Notes under the pieces: generated by a model
Told to the model about the DNA's origin: nothing
The model's database searches: none
What the model saw: the letters and a program-made list of their open reading frames with translations, nothing else
NCBI GenBank assembly: GCA_903893815.1
Contig: CAITNS010000015.1
Coordinates: 1-64,000 of the forward strand
Reading direction: 5' to 3'
Source: an uncultured Bacteroidota bacterium
GTDB lineage: Bacteria > Bacteroidota > Bacteroidia > B-17B0 > Aurantibacillaceae
Length of the DNA stretch: 64,000 nt
Position numbers and translations under genes: made by a program
Shown: piece after piece, positions 14,619-25,330 of the stretch
Position numbering within the stretch: the stretch's first letter is position 1
Layout: each line of letters opens with the position of its first letter

Positions 14619-17468
14619 ATGTCAGACGTAAAAACAATGCGATTAAGCAAAGTAGCTAAAGAATTTAATTTATCCTTAGGGAAAATTACTGAGTTCTTGG
14701 CTTCAAAAGGTCGCCCGGTAGAAAACAATCCCAACGCCAAAATTGGCGATGATGAATATTCTTTGTTATCAAAAGAATTTTCGGGAGATAAGTCTGCCAA
14801 AGAAGAAGCTCAAACAGTGGGCCTTAATCTTAACAAATTAAAACGTGAGTCGTTAGTTGTTGAAGATATTAAGGCTATTAAAGCTAAAGAGCAAGAAGAG
14901 CAACGCGAAAAAGAATTAGCTGCAGCTGCCGCTCAAAAAGCAGCTGATGAAAAAAGAAAAGCAGAAGAAGCGAAAGCAGAAGCTGAAAGAATGGCTAAAT
15001 TAGTAACGCCAGTCGAAAAAACAGAAGCAACAGATAGTACTTCTACGTTAACTGGACCGAAGGTTTTAGGTAAAATGGACTTAAGTGCCTTAAACCAAAA
15101 AACCAAACCAGACAAAAAATCTAAAAAAGATAAAGAGGAAGAAAAAGCAGCAGAGGAAAAAGCGACTAAAGCAACAAAAGGTAAAAAGAAAAAAGAAGAT
15201 GAGCCTGTTGTTGAAGAAATAGCAGCTGTTGTTGTTCCTTCTGTTGAAGTACCTGAAGAAGCTGAAGAGCAAAAAGAGGTATTTCATGAAACGGTTTATC
15301 AAAAATTAGAAGGACCAAAAATTATGGGTAAAATTGAATTACCTGTAATTAAAGAAGTTAAAAAAGGCGGTGCACCAAATACAGCTACTGGAAATGCAGC
15401 TGATAAGAAAAAGCGTAAGCGTATTCGTAAAGGCGGCATGAGCCAAGAAGAAATTAAAAAAGTAGGTACTGAGCAAGCTCAGATAGCTAAAGATAGAGCC
15501 AAAGAAAAATATGGCGACCCTCGTGCTAAAAAACCTGCTACTCGCGAAGCTCGCCCAGCCTTAACAGACGTTGAAATTCAAGCACAAATTAAAGAAACAT
15601 TAGCTCGTTTAAGTAGCAAAGGCTCAAAATCTAAAACATCAAAATATCGTCGTGATAAACGTGATGATGTAAGAGAGAAAATGGCTGATGAACAAGAGGC
15701 TTCAGACTTAGAAAAGAAAACATTAAAAGTTACTGAATTCGTTTCGGCTAATCAATTAGCGCAAATGATGAATGTTTCTGTTACACAAATTATTTCTACT
15801 TGTATGAGTTTAGGGATGTTTGTATCTATCAATCAACGTTTAGACGCTGAAACTTTAGCAATTGTAGCTGAAGAGTTTGGATATAAAACGGAGTTTGTAA
15901 GTGTAGAGGTTCAAGAAGCGATTGAAGAGCAAGAAGCAGAAGATCCTAATGATTTAGTAGAACGTCCGCCAATTGTTACTATCATGGGTCACGTTGATCA
16001 TGGTAAAACATCATTGTTAGATTATATTCGTAAATCAAATGTAATTGCAGGAGAGGCTGGTGGAATTACCCAGCACATTGGTAGTTATAATGTGAAAATG
16101 GAAAGCGGTAAATCGGTTACATTTTTAGATACTCCTGGTCACGAAGCCTTTACTGCGATGCGTGCACGTGGTGCTAAAGTAACCGATGTTGTAATTATTG
16201 TGGTTGCCGCTGATGATAGCGTGATGCCTCAAACAAAAGAGGCTATTAACCATGCTCAAGCAGCTGGTGTACCAATGATTATTGCAATTAACAAGATTGA
16301 TAAGCCAGGCGCAAATCCTGATAAAATCCGTGAAGCTTTGTCTGCTATGAATATTTTAGTAGAAGAGTGGGGTGGTAAAGTTCAATGTCAAGAGATCTCA
16401 GCTAAAATGGGAAAAAACATTGATTTACTATTAGAGAAAGTAGTGTTAGAAGCAGAGATTTTAGACTTAAAAGCGAATCCAAAAGTAAAAGCATCGGGTT
16501 CTGTTATTGAAGCAAAATTAGATAAAGGACGTGGACACGTAGTTGATATTATTGTTCAAAAAGGAACAATGCGCGTTGGAGATATTGTTGTAGCTGGTTG
16601 CCATAGTGGTAGAGTAAAAGCCATGACTAACGAGCATGGTTTAAATGTTAAAGAAGCAGGACCTTCCATGCCAGTTCAGTTATTAGGTTTAAATGGAGCG
16701 CCAACAGCAGGTGATAAATTTAACGTGATGAGTGATGAACGTGAAGCGCGTGAGTTGGCAAACAAGCGTTTACAATTACAACGTGAGCAAGGTATCCGTA
16801 CACAAAAACATATTACATTAGATGAGATTGGAAGACGTTTAGCAATAGGCGATTTCAAAGAATTAAATGTTATTGTGAAAGGTGATGTGGATGGTTCTAT
16901 TGAAGCTTTATCAGATTCATTATTAAAATTATCAACAGAGAAAATACAAGTAAACATTATTCATAAATCAGTTGGTGCTATTAGCGAAACAGACGTTATG
17001 TTAGCAAGTGCATCAAACGCTATTATCGTTGGTTTCCAAGTTCGTCCTTCGGTTACTGCTCGTAAATTAGCAGAAACAGAAGAAATTGACATCCGTTTAT
17101 ATTCAATTATCTACGATGCAATTAATGAGGTGAAAGCAGCAATGGAAGGAATGTTGGCTCCTGAATTTGAAGAAAAAATTGTATGTAATATCGTTGTTCG
17201 TGAAGTATTTAATATCACTAAAGTTGGTACCATTGCAGGTGCTTATGTACTAGATGGTAAGGTAATGCGTAACACTAAAGTACGAGTGATTCGTGATGGT
17301 ATTGTTTTATTTACAGGTGGATTAGGCTCATTAAAACGCTTTAAAGACGATGTAAAAGAAGTAACTGCTAACTACGAATGTGGTTTAAATATTGATGGCT
17401 TTGATGATATTAAAGTAGATGATATCATTGAAGGTTACGATATGGTTGAGATTAAAGCGAAGCTTTAA
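14619..17468 (+). CDS. infB: Translation initiation factor IF-2
   Basis: A 949-residue IF-2 that delivers initiator tRNA to the 30S subunit. An N-terminal IF2_N helix bundle (about 1-50) precedes a long charged Lys/Glu/Ala-rich linker (about 70-370), then a second IF2_N-like segment ([20 protein letters not shown]). The GTPase domain begins near residue 455: [17 protein letters not shown] and NKID are all intact. Domains II to IV follow to a normal C-terminus ([16 protein letters not shown]). Last gene of the operon. Confidence 0.97.
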   Translation: MSDVKTMRLSKVAKEFNLSLGKITEFLASKGRPVENNPNAKIGDDEYSLLSKEFSGDKSAKEEAQTVGLNLNKLKRESLVVEDIKAIKAKEQEEQREKELAAAAAQKAADEKRKAEEAKAEAERMAKLVTPVEKTEATDSTSTLTGPKVLGKMDLSALNQKTKPDKKSKKDKEEEKAAEEKATKATKGKKKKEDEPVVEEIAAVVVPSVEVPEEAEEQKEVFHETVYQKLEGPKIMGKIELPVIKEVKKGGAPNTATGNAADKKKRKRIRKGGMSQEEIKKVGTEQAQIAKDRAKEKYGDPRAKKPATREARPALTDVEIQAQIKETLARLSSKGSKSKTSKYRRDKRDDVREKMADEQEASDLEKKTLKVTEFVSANQLAQMMNVSVTQIISTCMSLGMFVSINQRLDAETLAIVAEEFGYKTEFVSVEVQEAIEEQEAEDPNDLVERPPIVTIMGHVDHGKTSLLDYIRKSNVIAGEAGGITQHIGSYNVKMESGKSVTFLDTPGHEAFTAMRARGAKVTDVVIIVVAADDSVMPQTKEAINHAQAAGVPMIIAINKIDKPGANPDKIREALSAMNILVEEWGGKVQCQEISAKMGKNIDLLLEKVVLEAEILDLKANPKVKASGSVIEAKLDKGRGHVVDIIVQKGTMRVGDIVVAGCHSGRVKAMTNEHGLNVKEAGPSMPVQLLGLNGAPTAGDKFNVMSDEREARELANKRLQLQREQGIRTQKHITLDEIGRRLAIGDFKELNVIVKGDVDGSIEALSDSLLKLSTEKIQVNIIHKSVGAISETDVMLASASNAIIVGFQVRPSVTARKLAETEEIDIRLYSIIYDAINEVKAAMEGMLAPEFEEKIVCNIVVREVFNITKVGTIAGAYVLDGKVMRNTKVRVIRDGIVLFTGGLGSLKRFKDDVKEVTANYECGLNIDGFDDIKVDDIIEGYDMVEIKAKL

Positions 17469-17554
17469 ATTACAATTTACGAAGTTTGAAGTACGAATGA
17501 AGAAATGGAGTTAACGTTTTCGTCACTCCAAATTCGTAATTCTCCCTTCGCATT

Positions 17555-17628
17555 GGGGGATTAGCTCATTTGGCTAGAGCGCTTCGCTGGCAGTGAAGAG
17601 GTGATCGGTTCGAATCCGATATTCTCCA
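17555..17628 (+). tRNA. tRNA-Ala (anticodon GGC)
   Basis: A full cloverleaf. Acceptor GGGGGAT pairs with ATTCTCC (two G-U pairs), D stem GCTC/GAGC, anticodon stem CTTCG/TGAAG around loop CTGGCAG with anticodon GGC, and T arm ATCGG/CCGAT with TTCGAAT. The CCA end is not encoded. It lies 86 bp after infB and is followed by a strong terminator. Confidence 0.95.
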
Positions 17629-17638
17629 CGTATAAATA

Positions 17639-17668
17639 AAAAGTCAGAAGTTTACTTCTGACTTTTTT
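17639..17668 (+). terminator. Intrinsic terminator after tRNA-Ala
   Basis: AAGTCAGAAG (17641-17650) pairs perfectly with CTTCTGACTT (17655-17664) across TTTA and runs into T residues. Confidence 0.85.
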
Positions 17669-17946
17669 GATTTTTGAATGAACGCAAACCGCATGGCGGA
17701 TTTACAGTGAAATAAAAAATAAAAAAGCGAGTCGATGGTATGGACTTTTGTTTTGCAATAATTTAATTATCGGGCTTTCAATCCAAAATTTCCCACTTAA
17801 TTTTCAGATTTATTTAGAACTTTTTTATTGGATTAACTATCTGGTTTACCATAATTATCTTTCTATAAATAAAGATTATATTATTAACACAATTTAAGAT
17901 GAATTACCTCTAATATTTGCCATATATCGGTTAAAAGTGTAAATTC
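17669..17946. other. Intergenic region without recognised features
   Basis: AT-rich, between the tRNA-Ala terminator and uppS. A weak -7-like AATATTTG near 17912 may serve uppS. No gene or RNA is recognised. Confidence 0.4.
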
Positions 17947-18708
17947 GTGACTATTAAATTAATGAATTTAGCTGAGCAAATAAATACACAAAAAGTGCCG
18001 CAACACATTGCTATTATTATGGATGGTAATGGGCGTTGGGCTAAGCAGCAAGGCGAAAATAGAATTTACGGACATTACGAAGGTGTGAATTCGGTTAGAG
18101 CAGTTGTTGAAGCTGCTGGAGAAGTGGGCGTTAAATACATAACACTTTACGCTTTTAGTACCGAAAATTGGAACCGCCCGAAAGAAGAAGTAGATGCACT
18201 AATGGAATTATTAGTTTCTACAATAAGTGCAGAAACACCTCAATTAAATAAAAAGAATGTTCGTTTACAAGCCATAGGTAACTTAAATAGTTTGCCACCA
18301 GATTGTTTGGAAGAATTAAATGAATCTATCGAATTAACTTCAAAAAACACAGGATTAACATTAGTATTAGCTTTGAGCTATTCTGCTAAATGGGAATTGA
18401 TAGACGCCGTAAAACAAATTGCTGCTCAAGTAAAAAATGGCACTTTAGCTATTGACGATATTAGTGAAAAACATTTTGAACAAGGTCTTTGTACTAAAAA
18501 TATTCCAGATCCTGAATTAATGATTCGTACAAGCGGAGAACATCGCATTAGTAATTTTTTATTATGGCAGTTAGCTTATGCTGAATTTTATTTTACAGAT
18601 AAGTTGTGGCCAGATTTCCGCAAGGATGACTTATACGAGGCTATTTTAAATTACCAAAACCGAGAACGTCGCTTCGGAAAAACCAGCGAACAATTAACTC
18701 AACCTTAA
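17947..18708 (+). CDS. uppS: Undecaprenyl (polyprenyl) diphosphate synthase
   Basis: A 253-residue cis-prenyltransferase making the lipid carrier for peptidoglycan and O-antigen. Motif HIAIIMDGNGRWAK (20-33) includes the metal-binding Asp26; later YAFSTENWNRP and the C-terminal RTSGEHRISNFLLWQ and YAEFYFTDKLWPDF blocks are intact. The start is GTG at 17947 or ATG at 17962; the latter (MNLAEQ) is equally good. It is 2 bp before bamA, and this uppS-bamA-skp order is usual for Bacteroidota. Confidence 0.95.
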   Translation: MTIKLMNLAEQINTQKVPQHIAIIMDGNGRWAKQQGENRIYGHYEGVNSVRAVVEAAGEVGVKYITLYAFSTENWNRPKEEVDALMELLVSTISAETPQLNKKNVRLQAIGNLNSLPPDCLEELNESIELTSKNTGLTLVLALSYSAKWELIDAVKQIAAQVKNGTLAIDDISEKHFEQGLCTKNIPDPELMIRTSGEHRISNFLLWQLAYAEFYFTDKLWPDFRKDDLYEAILNYQNRERRFGKTSEQLTQP

Positions 18709-18710
18709 TA

Positions 18711-21278
18711 ATGACATTTTTAAAATACGCTCTTTTCTTTTTTCTATTAGCTATTGGTAACATGGCTTCTGCTCAGATTATTTCTTCTGAATCATCTTCT
18801 GCAGAGCCCATTGATTGGTCTAAGCCAAAAGAATATACACTTGGTCCTATTGAAGTTGAGGCTAAAGAAACCGACAAAAATGTGATCCGACTTTTGTCTG
18901 GATTAACAAGTGGCGATAAAATTCAAATACCTGGAGATAAATTGTCGGAAGCCATAAAAAATTTATGGAAACAAGGTTTATTTGAAGATGTTCAAATTTA
19001 TTTAACTAAAACAATCGCAGATCAAGCATTTTTAAAAATCGTGGTTGTAGAAAAACCAAAACTATCTAAGTTTTCATTTAGAGGTAAGGTTAAAAAAAAT
19101 GATGCCGACGAAATTAGAGGTAAGATTCGCTTAGTAAGAGAGAAAGTTGTAACGGATTACACACTAGGTTATATTAAAAATATTGTAAAAGATTTTTATG
19201 TAAATAAAGGATTTTATAATGCAACTGTTGATATCACAACCGAGCCTGATAAAGCTGCTAAAACTCCGCATGTTATTGTTTACATTAATGTAAATAAAGG
19301 CAAAAAAGTACGCATCAAAAACTTAAATATTAATGGTAATACTGTTGTTGCTGATTGGAAATTACGTCGCAAAATGAGCGATAGTAAACCGTTTCGTTTA
19401 TATACATTTTGGAATTCAGGTAAATACTTAGAAGATAATTTAGAAAAAGATTTGCCATCTATTATTGCAAAATATAATAGTAAAGGATATCGTGATGCTC
19501 GAATTAAAAAGGATACTGTTTATTTCGTGAAAAAAAATCGAGTTAACATTGATATTGATATTGAAGAAGGGAATAAATTTTATTTTGGAAACATCAAATG
19601 GTTTGGTAATGCAAAATACCGTAGTGGACAGTTAGATACTATTTTGAATATCAAAAAAGGTGAAGTGTTTGATCAATCGTATCTCGACCAAAAATTATTT
19701 ATGAATCCAACCGGTTACGACATTTCTTCGTTATACATGGATGATGGTTATTTATTTTTTAATGTTACTCCTCAAGAAGTAAATGTTCATAATGACACCA
19801 TTGATATAGATATTCACATGTACGAAGGTAAACAAGCTACTATTAACCGAGTAACTGTAATGGGAAATACTAAGACGAATGATCATGTTATTTATCGTGA
19901 GATAAGAACAAGGCCAGGTCAATTATTCCGTCGTTCAGATATTATTCGTACGCAACGCGAATTAAGTCAGTTAGGTTATTTTGACCCTGAAAAATTAGGC
20001 GTTACTCCAACTCCAAATCCTGCTGATGGAACTGTGGATATTGAATATAAAGTAGAGGAAAAACCATCTGATCAAGTTGAATTATCTGGCGGTTGGGGCG
20101 GTGGCCGTATTGTTGGAACATTAGGCTTGTCGTTTAATAATTTTTCAATGAAAAATATTTTTAAACCAGGCGCATGGAGTCCACTTCCAACAGGCGATGG
20201 TCAAAAATTTAGTATTAGAGCGCAAACAAACGGTATTTTCTATCAATCCTATAACATCTCTTTCACTGAACCTTGGTTAGGCGGCAAAAAACCTAACTCA
20301 TTAAGTGTTTCTGCTTTCTTCTCTATGTTTAATACTACGGGAGCAAAAAAATATGTGAATAATAATGAAGGAAATAAGATTAGAAATCCAAACAGAAGTA
20401 CTATGAAAATTATTGGTGGTTCAGTTGGATTTGGTAAGAGATTAAAAAAACCAGATGATTTCTTTTCTATTTATACGGAGGCAAGTTATAACTACTATGA
20501 ATTAGAGAATTATCCTTACTTCATTTTAGCGAATGGTTACGCAAATGATTTTAATGGTAAAATTAATATTACACGTAATAGTGTAGATGCACCAATATTC
20601 CCTAAAAATGGATCTAACTTCTCAATTTTAGGGCAATTTACACCACCATATTCTTTATTTAACAATATAAATTACGAAACAGCTACGACTGCTGAAAAAT
20701 TTAAGTTTATTGAGTATCAAAAATATAAGTTTACTGCTGAATGGTTTACTCAGTTAACCAATAAAAAAGGGGGCGAAGGTAAAGAGGCTCGTAACTTAGT
20801 TTTAAGAACAAAAATTGGATACGGTATATTAGGAATGTATAATAGTAAAGTAGGTGTTTCTCCTTTTGAACGTTATTACATGGGCGGTAGTGGTTTAAGT
20901 GGTTTTCAAAACTTTGTTGCTCGAGAAATTATTGCTTTAAGAGGATATACAGATAACTCTTTATCCAGTACAAGTGGAGATCCACTTTGTGCTAGATATA
21001 CCATGGAATTACGTTACCCTATTTCATTAAATCCACAAGCAACCATTTTTGTATTAGGTTTTGCCGAAGCAGGAAATACTTGGGCGAGATATAAAGATTT
21101 CAATCCTTTTCAAGTTAAACGAAGCGCTGGTTTTGGTTTAAGAGTTTTCTTGCCGATGTTTGGTTTATTAGGTTTAGATTATGGATGGGGCTTTGATAAT
21201 ATTCCTGGTAATAGTGGTTCAGGTAATGGACAAGGCCAGTTCCACTTTACTTTAGGTGCTCAGCTTGGAGAATTATAA
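18711..21278 (+). CDS. bamA: Outer-membrane protein assembly factor BamA
   Basis: An 855-residue Omp85 protein that inserts beta-barrel proteins into the outer membrane. A signal peptide (about 1-21, ending SAQ) is followed by tandem POTRA domains (for example LWKQGLFEDVQIYL, NLNINGNTVVADWKLR, VTVMGNTKTNDHVIYREIRT). The 16-strand barrel runs from about residue 450, with the conserved barrel-closing region YMGGSGLSGF and the LRGY motif (ALRGYTDNSL). Intact. Confidence 0.95.
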   Translation: MTFLKYALFFFLLAIGNMASAQIISSESSSAEPIDWSKPKEYTLGPIEVEAKETDKNVIRLLSGLTSGDKIQIPGDKLSEAIKNLWKQGLFEDVQIYLTKTIADQAFLKIVVVEKPKLSKFSFRGKVKKNDADEIRGKIRLVREKVVTDYTLGYIKNIVKDFYVNKGFYNATVDITTEPDKAAKTPHVIVYINVNKGKKVRIKNLNINGNTVVADWKLRRKMSDSKPFRLYTFWNSGKYLEDNLEKDLPSIIAKYNSKGYRDARIKKDTVYFVKKNRVNIDIDIEEGNKFYFGNIKWFGNAKYRSGQLDTILNIKKGEVFDQSYLDQKLFMNPTGYDISSLYMDDGYLFFNVTPQEVNVHNDTIDIDIHMYEGKQATINRVTVMGNTKTNDHVIYREIRTRPGQLFRRSDIIRTQRELSQLGYFDPEKLGVTPTPNPADGTVDIEYKVEEKPSDQVELSGGWGGGRIVGTLGLSFNNFSMKNIFKPGAWSPLPTGDGQKFSIRAQTNGIFYQSYNISFTEPWLGGKKPNSLSVSAFFSMFNTTGAKKYVNNNEGNKIRNPNRSTMKIIGGSVGFGKRLKKPDDFFSIYTEASYNYYELENYPYFILANGYANDFNGKINITRNSVDAPIFPKNGSNFSILGQFTPPYSLFNNINYETATTAEKFKFIEYQKYKFTAEWFTQLTNKKGGEGKEARNLVLRTKIGYGILGMYNSKVGVSPFERYYMGGSGLSGFQNFVAREIIALRGYTDNSLSSTSGDPLCARYTMELRYPISLNPQATIFVLGFAEAGNTWARYKDFNPFQVKRSAGFGLRVFLPMFGLLGLDYGWGFDNIPGNSGSGNGQGQFHFTLGAQLGEL

Positions 21279-21443
21279 ATTCAAATGTTGACAAACTAGT
21301 ATTATTAAATGGCCTGACTTATTAGATATTACAAATGAAAAAGAATAAAAATTGAATATCAAAAAAATGTTAATTGTTAAAATAAATGTATCTTGGCACA
21401 CGTTATGATTATTACTAGAAACTCTAATAAAACAATAACTATT

Positions 21444-21968
21444 ATGAAAAAATTAACTCTATCATTTTTTGCTGTCATTTTAATGACAACGTTTTCGTTT
21501 GCCCAAAAAATTGGATACATCGATTCTGAATATATTCTTTCAAACATTCCTGAATATAAAGCTGCTCAAGCAGAAATGGATAAAATATCTGTGGATTGGC
21601 AAAAGGAAATTGAGGCAAAATATGCCGAAATCGATAAATTGTATAAAATATACCAAGCGGAGTCGGTATTGCTGACCGATGATATGAAGAAAAAACGCGA
21701 AAACGAAATCATCAATAAAGAAAAAGAAGTAAAGGAGTTACAAAAACAACGTTTTGGAGTTGATGGGGAATTGTTTAACAAACGTATGGAGCTGGTAAAG
21801 CCTATTCAAGATAAAATTTACAGTGCTGTTAAACAAGTAGCAGAAAGAGGTGGTTTAGCTTTTATTTTTGATAAAGCTGGCCAAGTATCTTTACTTTATT
21901 CAAATAGTAAATATGATAAAAGTGAAGATGTGTTAAACTTCATGGGATATAACAAATCAAAAAAATAA
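21444..21968 (+). CDS. OmpH/Skp-family periplasmic chaperone 1
   Basis: A 174-residue periplasmic chaperone for outer-membrane proteins. The start is set at ATG 21444, giving a signal peptide (MKKLTLSFFAVILMTTFSFAQ); a frame from 21393 would add 17 non-signal residues. The mature part has KIGYIDSEYILSNIPEYKAAQAEM followed by a long Lys/Glu-rich coiled coil (about 40-110) and the C-terminal closing strand (GLAFIFDKAGQVSLLYSN). First of two tandem skp-like genes after bamA. Confidence 0.9.
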   Translation: MKKLTLSFFAVILMTTFSFAQKIGYIDSEYILSNIPEYKAAQAEMDKISVDWQKEIEAKYAEIDKLYKIYQAESVLLTDDMKKKRENEIINKEKEVKELQKQRFGVDGELFNKRMELVKPIQDKIYSAVKQVAERGGLAFIFDKAGQVSLLYSNSKYDKSEDVLNFMGYNKSKK

Positions 21969-21988
21969 ATATAACAAATACAAAAACA

Positions 21989-22582
21989 ATGAAAAACTTA
22001 GTAAAATCAATTGCAATTGTTGTCTTAACAGTAGGAACTATTTCAATCAGTAAAGCTCAAAAAATTGCTCACATTAGTTTAGATTCTTTAATCACTACAA
22101 TGGCCGAAAGTAAGACCGCTCAGGAAGTAGCCCAAAAATATTTAAAAGATTTAGAAAATCAAGTAGCAACAATGGATACTGAGTTGCAAACGAAGTATGC
22201 AGATTATATGAAAAATAAGGATAGCTATTCTGCCTTAGTAGCAAGCACAAAAGAAAGCGAGTTACAAGATTTAAATAAGCGTATCGAAGATTTTAAAGCT
22301 CAAGCTCAACAAGATTACCAACGTAAATACGGTGAATTATCAAAACCAATATACGATAAAGCTAAAAAAGCGATTGATTTAGTGGCTAAAGAAAACGGTT
22401 ATAAATACGTTTTAGATACAAGTACTGGAAATGTATTGTATTCTGAATCCGCAGATGACATTTTACCATTAGTGAAGAAAAAATTAGACACAATGGAGCC
22501 AGCTCAAATACCAGGAGCACCAGGAACAACAAAACCACTTCCAGGAACTAAACCAGGTGGGGCAAAACCAGCTGGAAAATAG
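21989..22582 (+). CDS. OmpH/Skp-family periplasmic chaperone 2
   Basis: A 197-residue paralogue of the preceding gene, 20 bp downstream. Signal peptide to about residue 23 (ISKAQ), then KIAHISLDSLITTM, a coiled-coil arm (about 40-125) and the closing strand KYVLDTSTGNVLYSESADDILP. It differs by a Pro/Gly-rich tail (PGAPGTTKPLPGTKPGG) that looks unstructured. Tandem copies are usual in Bacteroidota. Confidence 0.9.
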   Translation: MKNLVKSIAIVVLTVGTISISKAQKIAHISLDSLITTMAESKTAQEVAQKYLKDLENQVATMDTELQTKYADYMKNKDSYSALVASTKESELQDLNKRIEDFKAQAQQDYQRKYGELSKPIYDKAKKAIDLVAKENGYKYVLDTSTGNVLYSESADDILPLVKKKLDTMEPAQIPGAPGTTKPLPGTKPGGAKPAGK

Positions 22583-22601
22583 TTTTTTATCTATTTTATT
22601 G

Positions 22602-22632
22602 AACCCATCTCGCAATGCGAGATGGGTTTTTT
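22602..22632 (+). terminator. Intrinsic terminator of the uppS-bamA-skp unit
   Basis: AACCCATCTCGC (22602-22613) pairs perfectly with GCGAGATGGGTT across a 3-base loop and is followed by TTTT. Confidence 0.9.
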
Positions 22633-22749
22633 GCTTTTAACGAGTGACTGTTAATAATCATTTTGTTTCACCTAAATAAAATTCGATAAAAGCATCAACT
22701 TTGATTTATTCATTAAATCGTTATAATGCTCATGCTTAAAAGTTGAATT

Positions 22750-24924
22750 ATGGGAAAGTTAAAGTTTATATTATCAGTTCTTGTTTTCTTTGTTTCATTA
22801 GCTACAATAGCTCAAAACAAGGATATTCAAGAAGACGCTGCAATTGCTTTCGATTCAAAAGATTATAAAAAAGCGTATGAGCTTTATGATAAGCTGTATA
22901 CTCAAGTATCCAAAAACTTTGAATATAAGTTTAGATTAGGCTACTCGTCATTATTTTATCCCGAAAAAAAGGCTAGAGCCATCGAAATTTTTGAAGATAT
23001 TAAAAGAACCGATAAATCTGCCGATGCAGACTATTACCTAGCTAAAGCCTATCATATTAACTATAAGTTTGATCAAGCAATTACTTCTTATGATGCTTAT
23101 ATAGCTGCAAAAGGAAATAAAATAAAAGAAGATGACAAATCATTTATAGCTGATGCTAAAATAGGCGTCATGAATTGTAATAATGGTAAGGAATTAATTG
23201 CTAAAAAAATTGTTGCAGACATCAAAAATATAGGTGCGCCTATTAATACTAACGAAACAGAGGGAGTTCCTGTAATTTCAGCCGATGAGTCTATTATGAT
23301 TTATACATACATAGGCGAAAAAAGTACTGGTGGTTTATTAAACGATATGTTAAAGCCGGATAAATTAGAAGGTACCTATCATGAGGATATTTTTAGCAGT
23401 ACAAGAAGTAATGATTCTACTTGGAATACGCCTGTCGCCATTTCATCATTAAATTCAAATTCTAATGACGCAGCTGTTGCTCTATCGCCAGATGGGCAAG
23501 TATTGTTTTCTTTCGCAAGCGATGTTAAAAATCCAGGAGATTTGTGCGCCAGTAAATTAGTTGGTACAGAGTGGAGTAAGCCCGAAAAATTAAATTCTAA
23601 TATTAATTCAGAATCATGGGAAGGTAGCTGTTCTATTACTGCTGATGGTAGATATTTATACTTTGCTTCTGAGCGCCCAGGTGGATTTGGCGGTAGAGAT
23701 TTATATATGTCTGAAAGAGTAAATGGAGATTGGGGTCCAGCAGTAAACTTAGGAGCGTCAATCAATACAGAATATAATGAAGATGCACCATTTATTCACC
23801 CAGATGGTATCACCTTATTTTTCAGCTCACAAGGACATAAAAGTATTGGTGGATATGATATTATGTATTCAATTAAAAAAGATAATAATTGGATTGAACC
23901 TTTAAGTATGGGTATTCCTTTAAATACAACCGAAGATGATAGATATTATGTAATTAATGCTAAAGGTGATGTTGGTTATTTTTCTTCAAACAGAGGTGGA
24001 GCAGGTGGAAAAGGTCAGCAAGATATTTATACCGTAACTCCTGGTATTCTAGGTGAGAAACCAATTTTAGCTTTATTAAAAGGTAGTGTATATGTGGATG
24101 ATAAACCAACGGAAGCAAAAATTGAAATTACTAAAATAGAAACAAATGAATTAATAGGACCTTATTACGCTAACTCAAAAACTGGTAAATACTTAATGGC
24201 TATTTCTCCAGGAAGTGGTTATAAAATTAAAATTACAGTTGCGGGAATAGATTCTATTGAAGAGCAAATTGATGTAGAAAAACTACAAAAATTTGTGGAG
24301 ATTAGAAAAGATTTTTATATGTATTCTCCAGGTTTTGAAAACAAGAAAAATCAAATTTCTGTAAAAATAATTTTAGATAGTTTATTAAATACGGCAACAA
24401 GTGTTGATGCATTTAAAAACGATGTTGTAATTAATAATTTAGTTGATGCTAATACATCAACTCCAATTACAAATACAACTACAACTACAACTACAAAATC
24501 TGTTGAGCCTGTAAAGCCTATAACTAATGTGCCTTGTGACGGTGCTACTCCTATAGATTTTTCAGCTGTTAAAGGTAAATCATTAAATGATCTAGCAGTT
24601 TACAAACAGTTTTTAGATATTGGTGGTAATATGTGTGCCGAAGGCATGGTGTTTAAAATTCAAATTGCTGCCTATCAACATCCCGAAAATTATAAATACG
24701 GGCATTTAAAACAATTTGGTAAACCAGAAGAAATTAAATACCCTGATGGCATTACACGTTTTACTCAATTAAGTTTTGCAACTATTAAAGAGGCTGAGGT
24801 TGCTCGCCAAAAAATAATCGCAAAAGGACAAAAAGATGCTTGGATAACTGTATTTATTGATGGTAAACGCTTTACCTTAGAAGAACTTATTTTAGTGAAC
24901 TTTAATGGTAAAACCATAAACTAA
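22750..24924 (+). CDS. TPR, PD40 beta-propeller and SPOR-like envelope protein
   Basis: A 724-residue exported protein (signal peptide about 1-21, ATIAQ). Domains in order: TPR-like repeats about 25-130 (DYKKAYELYDKLY, DADYYLAKAYHI); WD40-like PD40 repeats about 170-430, with repeated SPDGQVLFSFAS, TADGRYLYFASERPGGFGGRDLY and HPDGITLFFSS; a carboxypeptidase-regulatory-like strand region; a Thr-rich linker near 575; and a C-terminal SPOR-like domain (VFKIQIAAYQHPENY). The layout resembles PorE-type peptidoglycan-linked proteins of type IX secretion, but with SPOR in place of OmpA. Envelope or peptidoglycan attachment is inferred. Confidence 0.75.
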   Translation: MGKLKFILSVLVFFVSLATIAQNKDIQEDAAIAFDSKDYKKAYELYDKLYTQVSKNFEYKFRLGYSSLFYPEKKARAIEIFEDIKRTDKSADADYYLAKAYHINYKFDQAITSYDAYIAAKGNKIKEDDKSFIADAKIGVMNCNNGKELIAKKIVADIKNIGAPINTNETEGVPVISADESIMIYTYIGEKSTGGLLNDMLKPDKLEGTYHEDIFSSTRSNDSTWNTPVAISSLNSNSNDAAVALSPDGQVLFSFASDVKNPGDLCASKLVGTEWSKPEKLNSNINSESWEGSCSITADGRYLYFASERPGGFGGRDLYMSERVNGDWGPAVNLGASINTEYNEDAPFIHPDGITLFFSSQGHKSIGGYDIMYSIKKDNNWIEPLSMGIPLNTTEDDRYYVINAKGDVGYFSSNRGGAGGKGQQDIYTVTPGILGEKPILALLKGSVYVDDKPTEAKIEITKIETNELIGPYYANSKTGKYLMAISPGSGYKIKITVAGIDSIEEQIDVEKLQKFVEIRKDFYMYSPGFENKKNQISVKIILDSLLNTATSVDAFKNDVVINNLVDANTSTPITNTTTTTTTKSVEPVKPITNVPCDGATPIDFSAVKGKSLNDLAVYKQFLDIGGNMCAEGMVFKIQIAAYQHPENYKYGHLKQFGKPEEIKYPDGITRFTQLSFATIKEAEVARQKIIAKGQKDAWITVFIDGKRFTLEELILVNFNGKTIN

Positions 24925-24944
24925 AATTATATTATTTATTATTT

Positions 24945-24975
24945 AAAAGCGTGTATTTTAAATGCACGCTTTTTT
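24945..24975 (+). terminator. Intrinsic terminator
   Basis: AAAAGCGTG at 24945-24953 pairs with CACGCTTTT at 24965-24973, followed by further T residues, directly behind the TPR/PD40 gene. Confidence 0.8.
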
Positions 24976-25079
24976 ATGTTAAAAATATACAGTAAGCGTT
25001 AAGGATGTTTAAAATCATCAGATGCTTTGTGCGAATCGATTTTTGCAGATGTAATTTTGTAGTAGAAAAATAATAAACC

Positions 25080-25274
25080 ATGAATGATATTGACTGGGAA
25101 AATATCGAAGCTTTAGAAACCATCGCTAATCAATGTATCTATAAAGGAAAGGAAGTTGGCCAAGCTAGAGCTGCTTTAAAAGCTATTTATGGATACAACG
25201 TTACTTACGAAGACGAATTAGATGAAGATTGTGAGACTATAAATAAGCCTAAAGAAAAGAAAGGGCTTTTTTGA
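25080..25274 (+). CDS. Small acidic protein of unknown function
   Basis: A 64-residue cytoplasmic protein, acidic in the middle (YEDELDEDCE) with a Lys-rich end (PKEKKGLF). Predicted helical from IEALETIANQCIYKG to AARAALKAIYGY-like sequence. No family is recognised. It has a plausible length and start and stands alone between a terminator and the end of dnaN, on the opposite strand. A GCGCC/GGCG-type imperfect hairpin with flanking A and T runs at 25280-25312 may end both this gene and dnaN. Confidence 0.6.
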   Translation: MNDIDWENIEALETIANQCIYKGKEVGQARAALKAIYGYNVTYEDELDEDCETINKPKEKKGLF

Positions 25275-25330
25275 TCATAAAAAAAGCGCCTACTAGTTAG
25301 CAGACGCCTTTGTATTTAATAAAATGTAAA

